Below are positions 39,569 through 48,257 of a stretch of 64,000 bases of DNA, piece after piece. Under the pieces are notes generated by a model, which worked only from the letters and a program-made list of their open reading frames with translations, was not told the DNA's origin and ran no database searches. The first letter of the stretch is position 1. Every line of letters starts with the position of its first letter. Source of the stretch: Prado023 sp963798745 (GTDB lineage Bacteria > Actinomycetota > Actinomycetes > S36-B12 > CAIYMF01); assembly GCA_963798745.1 (NCBI GenBank), contig CAWCUF010000003.1, positions 186,001 through 250,000 on the forward strand, given 5' to 3'. Both the position numbers and the translations under genes were made by a program.

Positions 39569-41026
39569 ATGGCACGCGTTGTCATACTCGGGGCCGGCGT
39601 CTCCGGCCACACTGCGGCCCTGCACCTGCGCCGCAAGCTCGACAAGTCCCACGATGTGGTGGTCGTCGCGCCGAACTCGAAGTGGAACTGGATCCCCTCG
39701 AACATCTGGGTCGGAGTCGGCAGGATGACCCGCGAGCAGGTGACGTTCCCGCTGGCGCCGATCTACGCGCGCAAGGGCATCGAGTTCCACCAGGCACTCG
39801 GCGTGGGCATGCATCCTGAGGGTGATTCGGACTCGCCGCAGCCCTACGTGGACATCACCTACACCGATCCGGACAAGGCCGGCCAGTCGGGACGCCTGGA
39901 CTACGACTACCTGATCAACGCCACCGGACCCAAGCTCAACTTCGGCGCAACTCCCGGCCTCGGCCCGGACGGTTACACGGTGTCGGTGTGCACCGACAGT
40001 CACGCCATCGAGGCTGCCGAGCACCTCGCGGCGGCCATCGAGAAGATGCACGGCGGGCAGCGCCAGACGCTGGTGGTCGGCACCGGGCACGGCACCTGCA
40101 CGTGTGAGGGCGCGGCGTTCGAGTACGCGTTCAACGTCGAGCACGAGCTGCGTGCGGCCGGCGTGCGGGACATGGCCGACCTGGTCTACCTGTCCAACGA
40201 GTACGAGCTCGGCGACTTCGGGGTCGGCGGGATGGTCTTCACCCAGAAGGGGTTCCAGACCACCAGCAAGACCTGGACCGAGTCGCTGTTCCGCGAGCGC
40301 GGGATGAAGGCGATCACCGGGGCGCACGTCGAGCGCATCGAGCCGGGCGTCATCCACTACGAGCAGCTCGACGGCAGCAAGAGCGAGCTGGCCTACGACT
40401 TCGCGATGCTGCTGCCACCGTTCCGCGGGGCCGACCTCAGGGCCTACGACGCCACCGGTGCTGACATCAGCTCCGACATCTTCGCCCCGAACGGGTTCAT
40501 GAAGGTCGACGCCGACTACTCGCCCAAGTCCTATGACCAGTGGCGGGCCGAGGACTGGCCGAACACCTACCAATGCCCCAAGTACGCCAACGTGTTCGCC
40601 GTGGGGATCGCGTTCGCCCCGCCGCACCAGATCTCCGAGCCGCGCAAGAGCCCGAACGGGACCGTCATCACCCCGGCGCCCCCGCGCACCGGGATGCCGT
40701 CCGGGGTCATGGGCAAGGTGGCCGCGGACAACATCGCGGCGATGATCGCCAGTGGGTCGACCGAGCCCGAGCACACCGCCTCGATGGCCAAGATGGGGGC
40801 GGCGTGCATCGCCTCGGCCGGGGCGGGCTGGACCAAGGGCACCGCGGCGGCGATGACGATGTACCCCATCGTGCCCGACTACGTGAAGTACCCGGGCATC
40901 GGGCGCAGCTCGAAGGACACCTACGGCGAGATCGGCCTGGGTGGGCACTGGGTCAAGAGCATGCTGCACTACCTGTTCCTCTACAAGGCAAAGGCCAAGC
41001 CCGGCTGGTTCCTCATCCCCGAGTGA
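39569..41026 (+). CDS. Sulfide:quinone oxidoreductase-like FAD-dependent enzyme
   Basis: A 485-residue flavoprotein with GGAG five bases before ATG 39569. The N-terminal FAD-binding fold is RVVILGAGVSGHTAALHL; the segment KWNWIPSNIWVGVG is typical of SQR and related enzymes. Candidate redox cysteines are Cys141, the GTCTCEGAAFEYAF pair (Cys177/179) and Cys336 in YQCPKYANVFAVG. The GTGxGxxxCxGAAxE arrangement matches the SQR active site, where two cysteines bridge sulfur. C-terminal amphipathic segments (HYLFLYKAKAKPGW) would anchor it to the membrane to reduce quinone. A 48-residue gene follows. Confidence 0.82.
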   Translation: MARVVILGAGVSGHTAALHLRRKLDKSHDVVVVAPNSKWNWIPSNIWVGVGRMTREQVTFPLAPIYARKGIEFHQALGVGMHPEGDSDSPQPYVDITYTDPDKAGQSGRLDYDYLINATGPKLNFGATPGLGPDGYTVSVCTDSHAIEAAEHLAAAIEKMHGGQRQTLVVGTGHGTCTCEGAAFEYAFNVEHELRAAGVRDMADLVYLSNEYELGDFGVGGMVFTQKGFQTTSKTWTESLFRERGMKAITGAHVERIEPGVIHYEQLDGSKSELAYDFAMLLPPFRGADLRAYDATGADISSDIFAPNGFMKVDADYSPKSYDQWRAEDWPNTYQCPKYANVFAVGIAFAPPHQISEPRKSPNGTVITPAPPRTGMPSGVMGKVAADNIAAMIASGSTEPEHTASMAKMGAACIASAGAGWTKGTAAAMTMYPIVPDYVKYPGIGRSSKDTYGEIGLGGHWVKSMLHYLFLYKAKAKPGWFLIPE

Positions 41027-41051
41027 TTGGATCGAGACGGAAAGGATCGCC

Positions 41052-41198
41052 ATGGACACCACGCAAGAGAGCATCGCCAAGGCGCCGCTGCCCACCGAGA
41101 AGACCGTGCGCAACCGGACCAACCTCGCGGTCCAGACCTGGCGGTTCGCGGCAGTGAACGTACGGATGATCAAGATGATCATGAAGGGTCACCACTGA
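41052..41198 (+). CDS. Small SQR-linked protein, 48 residues, unknown function
   Basis: Begins at ATG 41052 with AAAGGA five bases upstream, 25 bases after the SQR stop. The N-terminal half is acidic/polar; the C-terminal half is amphipathic and basic (TWRFAAVNVRMIKMIMKGHH), suited to membrane-surface binding. No cysteine. Because it has its own ribosome site and sits in the same transcript, it is probably a real accessory subunit or localisation factor for the SQR; the function is inferred from position only. Confidence 0.65.
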   Translation: MDTTQESIAKAPLPTEKTVRNRTNLAVQTWRFAAVNVRMIKMIMKGHH

Positions 41199-41211
41199 GC
41201 CCCTGAGGGCT
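41198..41211 (+). terminator. Weak hairpin between the small SQR-linked gene and a convergent Usp gene
   Basis: AGCCC and GGGCT form a 5-bp stem with a CTGA loop immediately at the stop codon. Convergent placement supports a terminator role, but the stem is short. Confidence 0.35.
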
Positions 41212-41226
41212 TGCCGAGGACCTGCG

Positions 41227-42069
41227 TCAGTCGGTGTCGCGATCGTCTTCGGGTCTGTCGGCGCCTTCGTGTTCGTCGGCCCTGACCAGTAGGACCGAGC
41301 AGGGGGCCAGCCTGCTGATCGCGCTGGCCGTGGACCCCAGTTGCAGGCGCTTGAGGGGTCCCAGCCCGCGCGTGCCCACGACCACGAGGTCGGGCTGGAG
41401 ATCGTCGATCGCTTCGAGGATGGCGCTTCGGACGTTGACGAACACCGCCAAGGGGTCGATGGGCACCGGCTGCTGCGCGACGTCGGCGACGTGGGGCTGC
41501 AGCCGTTCAGCGGCAGCGGCGGTCACCCGTTCCGGGTCGGGCAGCGCCCCTTCGGCGACCGCGAGGATCGTGACCTCGCAGCGTGCGACCCACGGCATAG
41601 CCAGCAGGACTTCCATCGACCGATCGGCGTTCCCTGAGCCGTCGACACACAACAGGACTCGCCGCACCTCGCGCGGAGCGCGCACGATCACCAGCGGAGC
41701 CGGCGGGTGGTGCACCAGCCACTCGGCGGTGCTGCCCAGGAACAAGGCCGCGAGCCTGCCGATCCCGCGCGGCCCGATGACCAGGAGGTCGGTGTCCGGG
41801 TAGCCGTGCAGCGCAATCCGCGGATCCTCGGCGATCGCCAGGTGCACGACCGCAGCGATTTCAGCGCGTGGGTCAGCCACTCTGGGCTGGGGTGGGGTCC
41901 ACGGGTGCGGAACAGGCGGGTGCGGGTGCCCAGAGTCGTGGGACGGCTGGGCTGCGAGGACGTGCACCGCCCACCCCGGCCACTTCTGCAGCGTCACCCA
42001 CTCCCACGCAGCATCAGCGCGTTCTGAGCCGTCATCGCCGAGCACCAGCACCCTCGTGGTGTCATCCAT
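41227..42069 (-). CDS. Tandem universal stress protein (UspA family)
   Basis: A 280-residue protein with two Usp domains. ATG 42069 has GGAGG six bases upstream; further ATGs at 42075 and 42084 are possible. Domain 1 starts RVLVLGDDGSERADAAWEW and has a nucleotide-binding-type end DLLVIGPRGIGRLAALFLGST; domain 2 has RVLLCVDGSGNADRSMEVL and DLVVVGTRGLGPLKRLQLGSTA, matching the ATP-binding G-2x-G-9x-G(S/T) signature. A Pro/His-rich insertion lies in domain 1. Convergent to the SQR pair. Confidence 0.9.
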   Translation of the reverse strand: MDDTTRVLVLGDDGSERADAAWEWVTLQKWPGWAVHVLAAQPSHDSGHPHPPVPHPWTPPQPRVADPRAEIAAVVHLAIAEDPRIALHGYPDTDLLVIGPRGIGRLAALFLGSTAEWLVHHPPAPLVIVRAPREVRRVLLCVDGSGNADRSMEVLLAMPWVARCEVTILAVAEGALPDPERVTAAAAERLQPHVADVAQQPVPIDPLAVFVNVRSAILEAIDDLQPDLVVVGTRGLGPLKRLQLGSTASAISRLAPCSVLLVRADEHEGADRPEDDRDTD

Positions 42070-42311
42070 CCCCATCCTCCTCATCTCGCAACTGGACCTG
42101 CGACGCGGATCAGCCACGTCGAGGTACTGCCGCAAACCGCGGTGGCGACCGAACCGATCCCTTCATCGACGCTCCCACATCACCGCGAGGGTGTCTGCGC
42201 CACCCCACGCCTGGGACACGACCCTCCGGCGCCGAGTGACTCTGCCCGAGCCGGCCAGGCATGCACGAACCTGGCCTTGCCACAGCAATGGCCCGGGGAT
42301 TGGATGGGTCC

Positions 42312-43241
42312 ATGCCCAGGAGGATCCTCGATGTGACCGCGCGAGAACTTGCGCAGTACACCCGGCCCGAGAAGCTGGCCGCCATTGCTGGGTCGGAGGG
42401 CCGGACCATCGCCTCGGAGGTGATCGCCCCGGCCATGCCGCTGCTGTTCGACGTGAGCAACCCGGAACTCGCAGCGAGCCAGGGTGCGGACCTGATCATC
42501 CTCAATGTGTTCGACGTGGGTGCGCCGGCGGTGCAGGGGCTCCCGGGTGGGAACCCCGAGGACATCGTCCGACAGATCAGGCGACTGACCGGCCGGCTCG
42601 TGGCGGTGAACCTCGAACCGGTCGATCCTGAGGCGGACCTGGTCACCGAGGGCGAGATGATCGACGTCGACAGGACCGGGCGGTTGGCAACAGCGCAGAA
42701 CGCCCAACGCGCAGCAGCGCTGGGCGTCGACGCGATCGTCCTGACCGGCAACCCCGGGATGGGGGTCACCAACGACTCGCTCACTCGTGCCGTGGCAGCC
42801 ACCCGCGAGGCGGTGGGCGAGGACGTCATGATCATCGCCGGGCGCATGCACGCGGCCGGAATCGGGTCGCAGGCCGGTGCTGCCATCGTCGATGCGGAGG
42901 CGATCGGCGGGATCGTGGCCGCCGGGGCGGATATCGTCCTCCTCCCTGCGCCGGGGACCGTGCCCGGCTGCCACGAGGCGCAGGTGCGTGCCTGGGTGGA
43001 GGTCGCCCACCGTGCGGGGGCCCTGACCATGACTGCGATCGGCACCTCCCAGGAGGGGGCGGACGTCGACACGATCCGCTCGCTGGCGCTCATGGCCAAG
43101 ATGACAGGAACGGACATCCACCACCTCGGCGACTGCGGGTACTTCGGGATCACCCTGCCCGAGAACCTGTTCGCCTACAGTCTGGCCATCCGCGGCCGCC
43201 GACACACCTACCGTCGGATGGCGATGTCGCTCCGTCGCTGA
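42312..43241 (+). CDS. DUF7916-like TIM-barrel protein (often annotated HAD-like), function unknown
   Basis: A 309-residue protein; ATG 42312 gives the family-typical start (RRILDVTARELAQY), while an earlier in-frame ATG at 42261 adds a non-conserved leader. Alternating hydrophobic strands and glycine-rich loops suggest a TIM barrel: IASEVIAPAMPLLFDVSNPE, GADLIILNVFDVGAPAV, GRLVAVNLEPVD, DAIVLTGNPGMGVTN, VMIIAGRMHAAG, ADIVLLPAPGTVPG, LTMTAIGTSQEGAD, and a final HHLGDCGYFGI. Despite common naming, no HAD DxDx(T/V) motif is seen. The family label rests on memory of similar proteins and needs a search. Lies between Usp genes. Confidence 0.65.
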   Translation: MPRRILDVTARELAQYTRPEKLAAIAGSEGRTIASEVIAPAMPLLFDVSNPELAASQGADLIILNVFDVGAPAVQGLPGGNPEDIVRQIRRLTGRLVAVNLEPVDPEADLVTEGEMIDVDRTGRLATAQNAQRAAALGVDAIVLTGNPGMGVTNDSLTRAVAATREAVGEDVMIIAGRMHAAGIGSQAGAAIVDAEAIGGIVAAGADIVLLPAPGTVPGCHEAQVRAWVEVAHRAGALTMTAIGTSQEGADVDTIRSLALMAKMTGTDIHHLGDCGYFGITLPENLFAYSLAIRGRRHTYRRMAMSLRR

Positions 43242-43292
43242 CCCGCTGGGAACGGGCGCCCCAGACCTGACCCGAGCCGCTCCGAGGAGCTC

Positions 43293-44231
43293 CTATCGCG
43301 GCTTCGGAGCCACGATGACCGGCCTTCGGACGTTGTGGAGGGTGGCCTTGGCCACGGTGCCGAGCAGGATCTCGCGCATGGCGCCACGCCCTCGCGACCC
43401 GACGACCAGGGCCGCAGCAGCGCGCTCGTCGGCGATGGCGTCCAACTGCTCGGCCACGCCCCGGCTGTACCCGGCCCGGTCGATCAGCGGGAGCTGGAGG
43501 AAACTCGCCCGCGCTGCGTGCTCGACCGGTGGTCGGGAGTCCCCCTCGTCGTCGGCTGCTCCGACCTCGACGACGATGAGCTCGCGTTCGGCGAACAGGT
43601 CGACGGCCGCGGCCAGGGCGACATCGGCCCCTGGCGACCCATCCCAGCCGACCACGATGGGCCCGGTGGCAAGCGCGTCGTAGGCGGTGGTGGCCAGCGG
43701 GCACGGTGCGACCAGCACCGGTGTCGTGCTGTAGTGCACGATCACGTCGGACACACTGCCGAGCACGGCCTTGGTGCCGCCGAGCCCGCGCGAGCCGATG
43801 AGGATCACGTCGGCTTCGAGCTCCTCGGCCAGCGCGGCCATCGCGAATCCCTCACCGCCGTAGGTGCGGCGCACCACACTGTCCGCGGACCATCCGTTGG
43901 CCTGGGCGACCGCGACCCCGGTAGCGACCAGGCGCTGCGCCTCGGCTCCGCCCTCCGCCTCGACGAGCTCCAGCAGCTCATCCAGGTTCTGTGCCCTGCG
44001 CCGCAGGTGCGCGAACAGCTCGGGGCTCGAGAAGGGTGGCGACCACAGGTGGGCGATCCAGGCCGCAGCCGCGGGCAGCAGCGAGGCGCCGACGGTGATG
44101 GCCTCCGCAGCGGGTGGTGAGCCGTCGTAGCCGACCAGCACGCGCAGAACTCGTCCAGCCTCGGTACCGGGTTCGGAGTGGGAGTCCGAGTGGGAGTCGG
44201 AGTCGGAGTCGGAGTGGGAGTCGGTGATCAT
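43293..44231 (-). CDS. Tandem universal stress protein with Ser/Asp-repeat N-terminus
   Basis: A 312-residue protein starting at ATG 44231 after GGAGGG. The first 20 residues are an SD/SH repeat (MITDSHSDSDSDSHSDSHSE) encoded by tandem GAGTCG-type hexamers. Two Usp domains follow: RVLVGYDGSPPAAEAIT with DVILIGSRGLGGTKAVLGSVSD, and PIVVGWDGSPGADVALA with ALVVGSRGRGAMREILLGTVA. Both ends keep the nucleotide-binding glycine motif. The Ser/Asp run is unusual for this family. Confidence 0.9.
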   Translation of the reverse strand: MITDSHSDSDSDSHSDSHSEPGTEAGRVLRVLVGYDGSPPAAEAITVGASLLPAAAAWIAHLWSPPFSSPELFAHLRRRAQNLDELLELVEAEGGAEAQRLVATGVAVAQANGWSADSVVRRTYGGEGFAMAALAEELEADVILIGSRGLGGTKAVLGSVSDVIVHYSTTPVLVAPCPLATTAYDALATGPIVVGWDGSPGADVALAAAVDLFAERELIVVEVGAADDEGDSRPPVEHAARASFLQLPLIDRAGYSRGVAEQLDAIADERAAAALVVGSRGRGAMREILLGTVAKATLHNVRRPVIVAPKPR

Positions 44232-44562
44232 GGACCCTCCTGCCCTCGAAGGTGCGGAAACTGCGAGCTAGCCTCGCCGCGGCGGGCCGCCCACTCCACC
44301 ATAGCCCGACGACAGGCACGGCCATCGGGCCCCGTCGGGCTTGAGCGATGGGGGTCCAAGGGGTTGGGCGATCCGGCGCTGGGCTGCGTGGGACGGTCGA
44401 GGGCTCGTTCGTCCGGCGGTCCGATGCTGTGCGGCGCGGGGCAGGCAGTGCCACACCTCTCGGCAAGTTGGCTCGGCCGTTGCCGCCGCGGTCCGCAACC
44501 CGGACTGCTTGTCCACAGCACTGCCGTACTCCGTTCCGCCTGTCAGTCACCCCTGATGGTCT

Positions 44563-44578
44563 TCGAACACCAGTTCGA
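44563..44578. promoter_or_regulatory. LexA-like palindrome in a 547-base intergenic region
   Basis: The gap 44232-44778 between divergent Usp genes has no convincing gene. TCGAACACCAGTTCGA has perfect 6-base arms of the SOS type around a 4-base centre; the centre (ACCA) departs from the r-n-r-y consensus at two positions. It lies 200 bases before the Usp gene at 44779 and 330 bases from the other. Its target, if any, is unclear. Confidence 0.45.
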
Positions 44579-44778
44579 TACTGGGTGAGTGGGCCAGAGG
44601 ATGTTCTCGCCGTGCTGACGGGCGGACGAGCTGACGGTGACGTCCCCCACAGCGACCAGCGGTTCTCTGCGTTTGACCAACTGACCACGCGCATGGCCGC
44701 CCACATCCCTGACCCACGGACCAACGACCCTGCCCACCACATCGACCGAGGGCTAGCCTGAAAGTGGAGGTGGGAATC

Positions 44779-45222
44779 ATGAGCAATAGCGCACGCCCAC
44801 TGGTTGTCGTGGGAGTGGACGGCTCACAGTTGAGCATCGAGGCCATCCGTTGGGCGGCCGGGTACGCCCGCACGATCGACGGATCGCTGTTGGCCGTCAC
44901 CGGGTACGAGGTCCCCTGGACGGTCTTCTTCGCGCCGACCGCCACGGAGGCCGACTACGAGCAGACCGCGCGGACGATGTTGGACGCGACTGTGGCCGAG
45001 GCGCTGGGAGCCGAGCCGGACCTCCCGGTGGCCAGCCGGCTGGTGGCCAATCGACCGGCGCACGCACTGACCGATTCAGCCGCGGGCGCCGAGCTGCTCG
45101 TGGTGGGCAGCCACGGCCGCGGCCAGATGCCCGGGATGCATCTCGGCTCGGTGGCCAACTACTGCGTGCATCACTCGCCATGTCCGGTGCTCGTGTACCG
45201 CAACGTCCACAGCGGTCGATGA
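44779..45222 (+). CDS. Universal stress protein, single domain
   Basis: A 147-residue Usp. ATG 44779 has GGAGGTGGG upstream; a GTG at 44764 is in frame but has no ribosome site. N-terminal strand PLVVVGVDGSQLSIEAIRWA and the C-terminal nucleotide-binding signature ELLVVGSHGRGQMPGMHLGSVANYCVHHSPCPVLVYR. A full-length canonical member, unlike the two tandem proteins nearby. Confidence 0.92.
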   Translation: MSNSARPLVVVGVDGSQLSIEAIRWAAGYARTIDGSLLAVTGYEVPWTVFFAPTATEADYEQTARTMLDATVAEALGAEPDLPVASRLVANRPAHALTDSAAGAELLVVGSHGRGQMPGMHLGSVANYCVHHSPCPVLVYRNVHSGR

Positions 45223-45241
45223 CGCCGCAGGTCTGAGCGGG

Positions 45242-45574
45242 TCAGGATGCGGCTCCCGTAGCCAGAACCGCGGCTCGCGCGTCACCGGTGACGCCCTCCT
45301 GCAAGACGATGCCCATCGTGCCCAGCATCCGCGCCATGCCTGCACCGACGTGATCGACGAGTACCACCTGCACTGCGTGCTCGCGCAGGAAGGTGACCAC
45401 CCGCGCATGATGTCCGCCGTGACTGCCCTGGTCATGGGAGACATCCCACCCGACCCCGAACTCTCGCCACTGGGTCAACGCCCCGTCGGCCACCGTGGCC
45501 ACCGCCACCGTCTGTGCCTTGCCCCACGAGTGCCCCACCTGGCCGGTGGGCCCCACAGCAACAGCGACGATCAC
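45242..45574 (-). CDS. NifX/NafY-type dinitrogenase iron-molybdenum cofactor domain protein
   Basis: A 110-residue protein; GTG 45574 has GAGGAG five bases upstream. The fold pattern fits NifX-like domains: VIVAVAVGPTGQVGHSWGKA, VVTFLREHAVQVVLVDHVGAGMARML, GIVLQEGVTGDARAAVLA. A His-rich loop (DQGSHGGHHARV) could bind metal. No nitrogenase genes are present, so a nitrogen-fixation role is not implied; such stand-alone domains occur with stress proteins in many bacteria. Convergent with the Usp gene. Confidence 0.7.
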   Translation of the reverse strand: MIVAVAVGPTGQVGHSWGKAQTVAVATVADGALTQWREFGVGWDVSHDQGSHGGHHARVVTFLREHAVQVVLVDHVGAGMARMLGTMGIVLQEGVTGDARAAVLATGAAS

Positions 45575-45696
45575 GGGCACTCCTCAAGTTCTACGACGGG
45601 AGGTTCGAGGACGGGCTCACGCTAGCCCGAGCCCCGCAATCCCGCACAGACCCCGGGCGGGGCATCGGTCACAGTCGCTGCCCCGCCGGGGTCCGG

Positions 45697-46506
45697 TCAG
45701 GCAATGCCGGTCACCCGCCGTTGCACCACCACGGCCAGCCGCGAGAGCGTGATGTTGACGATCAGGTAGATCGCGATCACCACGATGAACAGCGGGAACC
45801 GGTAGCGGTCCCCGAAGAAGCTGTAGTTGAGCTGCATGGTGCGCAGCAGCTCGGGGTAGCCCACGATGAAGCCCAGCGACGAGTCCTTGAGCAGCACCAC
45901 GAACTGGCTGATCAGGCTGGGCAGCATCAGGCGCACGACCTGCGGGAACTGGATGATGCGCAGCGTCTGCCATCGGGAGAGCCCGATCGCGGTGCCGGCT
46001 TCCACCTGGCCCTTGGGCAGTGCCGCCAGCCCCGCGCGCAGGATCTCGGCGAACACGGCCGCGTTGTAGAGCACCAGGCCGAACACGACCGCCCAGAACG
46101 CCGACAGTCCCAGGGCGAGCAGGCCGAAGAACATCATCAGCAGCACGGGCATGCCGCGTAGGAACTCGATGAGCACCACGACCGGCCGACCCAACCAGCG
46201 CGACCCGGAGGCACGCACCGTGGTCAACGCGAAGGCGATCACCAGCGCCACCGGGGCCGCCACAGCCGCTGCCTCGAGGGTCGCCCGCAGGCCGCGCAGC
46301 AGCGCCTTCCACACGTCGATGGCGTCCTGGCCCTTGGGCGGGTCGACGAAGATGAGCCACCGATCGTCGAACAGCCCCCGGTCGATCATGCCCCGCAACA
46401 GGTACAGGGCGCCGGCCAGCAGCAGGATGCCGACCACGATCGACGCGATCCGCTCCCGGCGCAGGGTCTTGGGCCCGGGGACGTCGTACAGGACGCTGCG
46501 ACTCAT
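45697..46506 (-). CDS. gluD: Glutamate-type amino acid ABC transporter permease (GluD-like)
   Basis: A 269-residue membrane protein of the HisMQ family. It has a long N-terminal part with one helix (IASIVVGILLLAGALYLL), then the permease core: TLEAAAVAAPVALVIAFAL, LIEFLRGMPVLLMMFFGLLAL, and the EAA loop AALPKGQVEAGTAIGLSRWQTLRIIQFPQ that contacts the ATPase. ATG 46506 overlaps the partner permease stop as ATGA. It is last in the importer operon. The gluABCD naming is by similarity; the substrate is not proven. Confidence 0.85.
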   Translation of the reverse strand: MSRSVLYDVPGPKTLRRERIASIVVGILLLAGALYLLRGMIDRGLFDDRWLIFVDPPKGQDAIDVWKALLRGLRATLEAAAVAAPVALVIAFALTTVRASGSRWLGRPVVVLIEFLRGMPVLLMMFFGLLALGLSAFWAVVFGLVLYNAAVFAEILRAGLAALPKGQVEAGTAIGLSRWQTLRIIQFPQVVRLMLPSLISQFVVLLKDSSLGFIVGYPELLRTMQLNYSFFGDRYRFPLFIVVIAIYLIVNITLSRLAVVVQRRVTGIA

Positions 46507-47153
46507 CGGACGAACGCCACCTTCCGCTCGACCCGTCCGGCGATCGCCCCGGCCGGCACCGTGATCAGCAGGTAGAAGGCGGCCACGCCGAGCAGCATCC
46601 AGATCACGTCGGCGGGGTAGTCGCGGGCCAGGGCCCGGCCGGTCGCAGTCAGTTCGACCACCGCGAACCCGGCAGCCACCGAGGTGTTCTTGGTCAGGGC
46701 GATGAGCACGTTGATCAGCGGGGGCACCACGGTGCGCACCGCCTGGGGCAGCACGATCAGGCGCATGACGCCGATGCTGCCCAGACCGATCGCGCGCGCG
46801 GCCTCCGCCTGACCGATCCCCACGGAGTTGATCCCGGAGCGGACCGCCTCGCACACGAACGCCGACGTGTAGACCGTCAGCGCGATGATGGCCGGGATCC
46901 GGCCCAGGGGAAGGATGATCCCGATCCCGGGCAGGATGAACACGAAGAACACGAACACCAGGGTCAGCGGGGTGTTGCGGCCGATCTCGACCATCACCCC
47001 GGACACCGTCCGCAGCGACCGCAGCGGCGAGACCCGCGCAGCCGCCAGGATCGTGCCCAGCACGATCGACAGGGCACCAGAGATGACCGTGAGGTAGAGG
47101 GTCATCCAGAAGCCGGCGAGATACTCAGGCAGTGACTCGATGACTGCGCCCAC
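46503..47153 (-). CDS. gluC: Glutamate-type amino acid ABC transporter permease (GluC-like)
   Basis: A 216-residue permease; GTG 47153 has GGAGG four bases upstream, better than ATG 47174, which has no ribosome site. Core helices: GFWMTLYLTVISGALSIVLGT, EIGRNTPLTLVFVFFVFILPG and the EAA loop NSVGIGQAEAARAIGLGSIGVMRLIVLPQ. It pairs with GluD as a heterodimer. Confidence 0.87.
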   Translation of the reverse strand: MGAVIESLPEYLAGFWMTLYLTVISGALSIVLGTILAAARVSPLRSLRTVSGVMVEIGRNTPLTLVFVFFVFILPGIGIILPLGRIPAIIALTVYTSAFVCEAVRSGINSVGIGQAEAARAIGLGSIGVMRLIVLPQAVRTVVPPLINVLIALTKNTSVAAGFAVVELTATGRALARDYPADVIWMLLGVAAFYLLITVPAGAIAGRVERKVAFVR

Positions 47154-47205
47154 TGATCCTCCTGCCCTGGTCATCGTGTGTCCGGACGGATCCGCCCGGT
47201 TCCTG

Positions 47206-47255
47206 GTGGTGCCCGGGGCTGCGGGTCGTCAGAACCTCGCTGCCCCGGGCACCAC
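47206..47255 (-). terminator. 14-bp stem-loop between gluB and gluC (likely attenuator)
   Basis: GTGGTGCCCGGGGC at 47206-47219 pairs with GCCCCGGGCACCAC at 47242-47255 (14 bp, 22-base loop). It sits in the 140-base gap between the binding-protein gene and the permease genes; such hairpins commonly keep the binding protein more abundant than the membrane parts. Confidence 0.6.
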
Positions 47256-47293
47256 ACCGCATCGTCGGGCCGCTCGGGCCGGACTGCGTTCGA

Positions 47294-48178
47294 TCAGTAG
47301 CGGTCGACCGTCGGGGGCTCGGGGGTCGGCAGCACCTCGCCGGCCGTGGCCGCCCACGCCGCCTCCCAGCGACCGTCGGCGAACGACGCCTCGAGGGTGT
47401 CGTTGATCCACGCGCGGAAGTCGTCATCCCCCTTGGCCATGCCGATGCCGTAGGGCTCGACGGTGAACGGCTCGCCGGCGATCTTGAAGTCCGCCGGGCT
47501 CTCGGCCACGTACCCGCCGAGGATCACGTTGTCGGTGGTCAGCGCGTCGACCTGCCCGTTGCGCAGGGGATCCAGGCAGTCTGTGTACGCCGCGAACGTG
47601 ACCAGCTTCGTTTCGGGGAAGTTGTCCTTGATGTTTCCGGCCGGGGTGGAGCCGTCGACCGAGCAGACCGTCTTGCCGGCGAGGTCATCCTCGCTGTTGA
47701 TCGAATCGTCGTCGATGCGGACCATCAGGGACTGCCCTGCCTCGTAGTAGGGCCCGGCGAAGTCGACGACCTCCTTGCGATCGTCGTTGATCGTGTAGGT
47801 GGCGACCACCATGTCGACCCGGCCGTCCTGGATGAACGGCTCGCGGTTGGCCGAGACCGTCTCGGTCCACTCGATGTTGTCCTCGGAGATGCCCAGTTCA
47901 GCGGCGATCATCTTGGCGATCTCGACGTCGAAGCCGACCGGCACGCCGTCGGGTCCGACCAGGCCGAAGAGCGGCTGGTCGAACTTCGTCCCCACGGTCA
48001 TCGTGCCCGCCTCGGCGAGCTTGGCCATGGTCGTCCCCGCGGCGAACTCGGTCGTCATCGGGGTCTCGGACCCGGCACCGTCGGTCGCAGCCTCCTCGCT
48101 GGAGCTGCTGCAGGCGGACAGTGCCAGGATGGATGCGGCCGCGATGGCCGCCCACCGGCTGGTAGTGGTACGCATCAT
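47294..48178 (-). CDS. gluB: Glutamate-type ABC transporter substrate-binding lipoprotein (GluB-like)
   Basis: A 294-residue protein; ATG 48178 has GGAG four bases upstream. A lipoprotein signal ends LALSAC, so Cys23 is lipidated. The mature protein is an SBP_bac_3 domain: TMTVGTKFDQPLFGLVGPDG, GFDVEIAKMIAAELG, WTETVSANREPFIQDGRVDM and VATYTINDDRKEVVDFAGPYY, typical of glutamate/aspartate/glutamine binding proteins. Confidence 0.9.
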   Translation of the reverse strand: MMRTTTSRWAAIAAASILALSACSSSSEEAATDGAGSETPMTTEFAAGTTMAKLAEAGTMTVGTKFDQPLFGLVGPDGVPVGFDVEIAKMIAAELGISEDNIEWTETVSANREPFIQDGRVDMVVATYTINDDRKEVVDFAGPYYEAGQSLMVRIDDDSINSEDDLAGKTVCSVDGSTPAGNIKDNFPETKLVTFAAYTDCLDPLRNGQVDALTTDNVILGGYVAESPADFKIAGEPFTVEPYGIGMAKGDDDFRAWINDTLEASFADGRWEAAWAATAGEVLPTPEPPTVDRY

Positions 48179-48257
48179 CGTTCTCCTTCGTCGTGACGAC
48201 CGGTGGCCGCCAGGCTTGGTCGATCCGGACTGCTCCTCCTGCGCAGTGAGACAGTGG

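Noticed and set aside
42312..43241. HAD-family hydrolase assignment
   Set aside because: The catalytic DxDx(T/V) motif is not present; barrel-like strand-loop pattern fits better.
44348..44761. 137-codon frame in the Usp intergenic region
   Set aside because: No ribosome site, no motif, ends just before a real Usp start; treated as chance open frame, though the SOS-like palindrome inside it is reported.
45242..45574. Nitrogen fixation gene
   Set aside because: Only a stand-alone NifX-like domain; no nif structural genes in the window.
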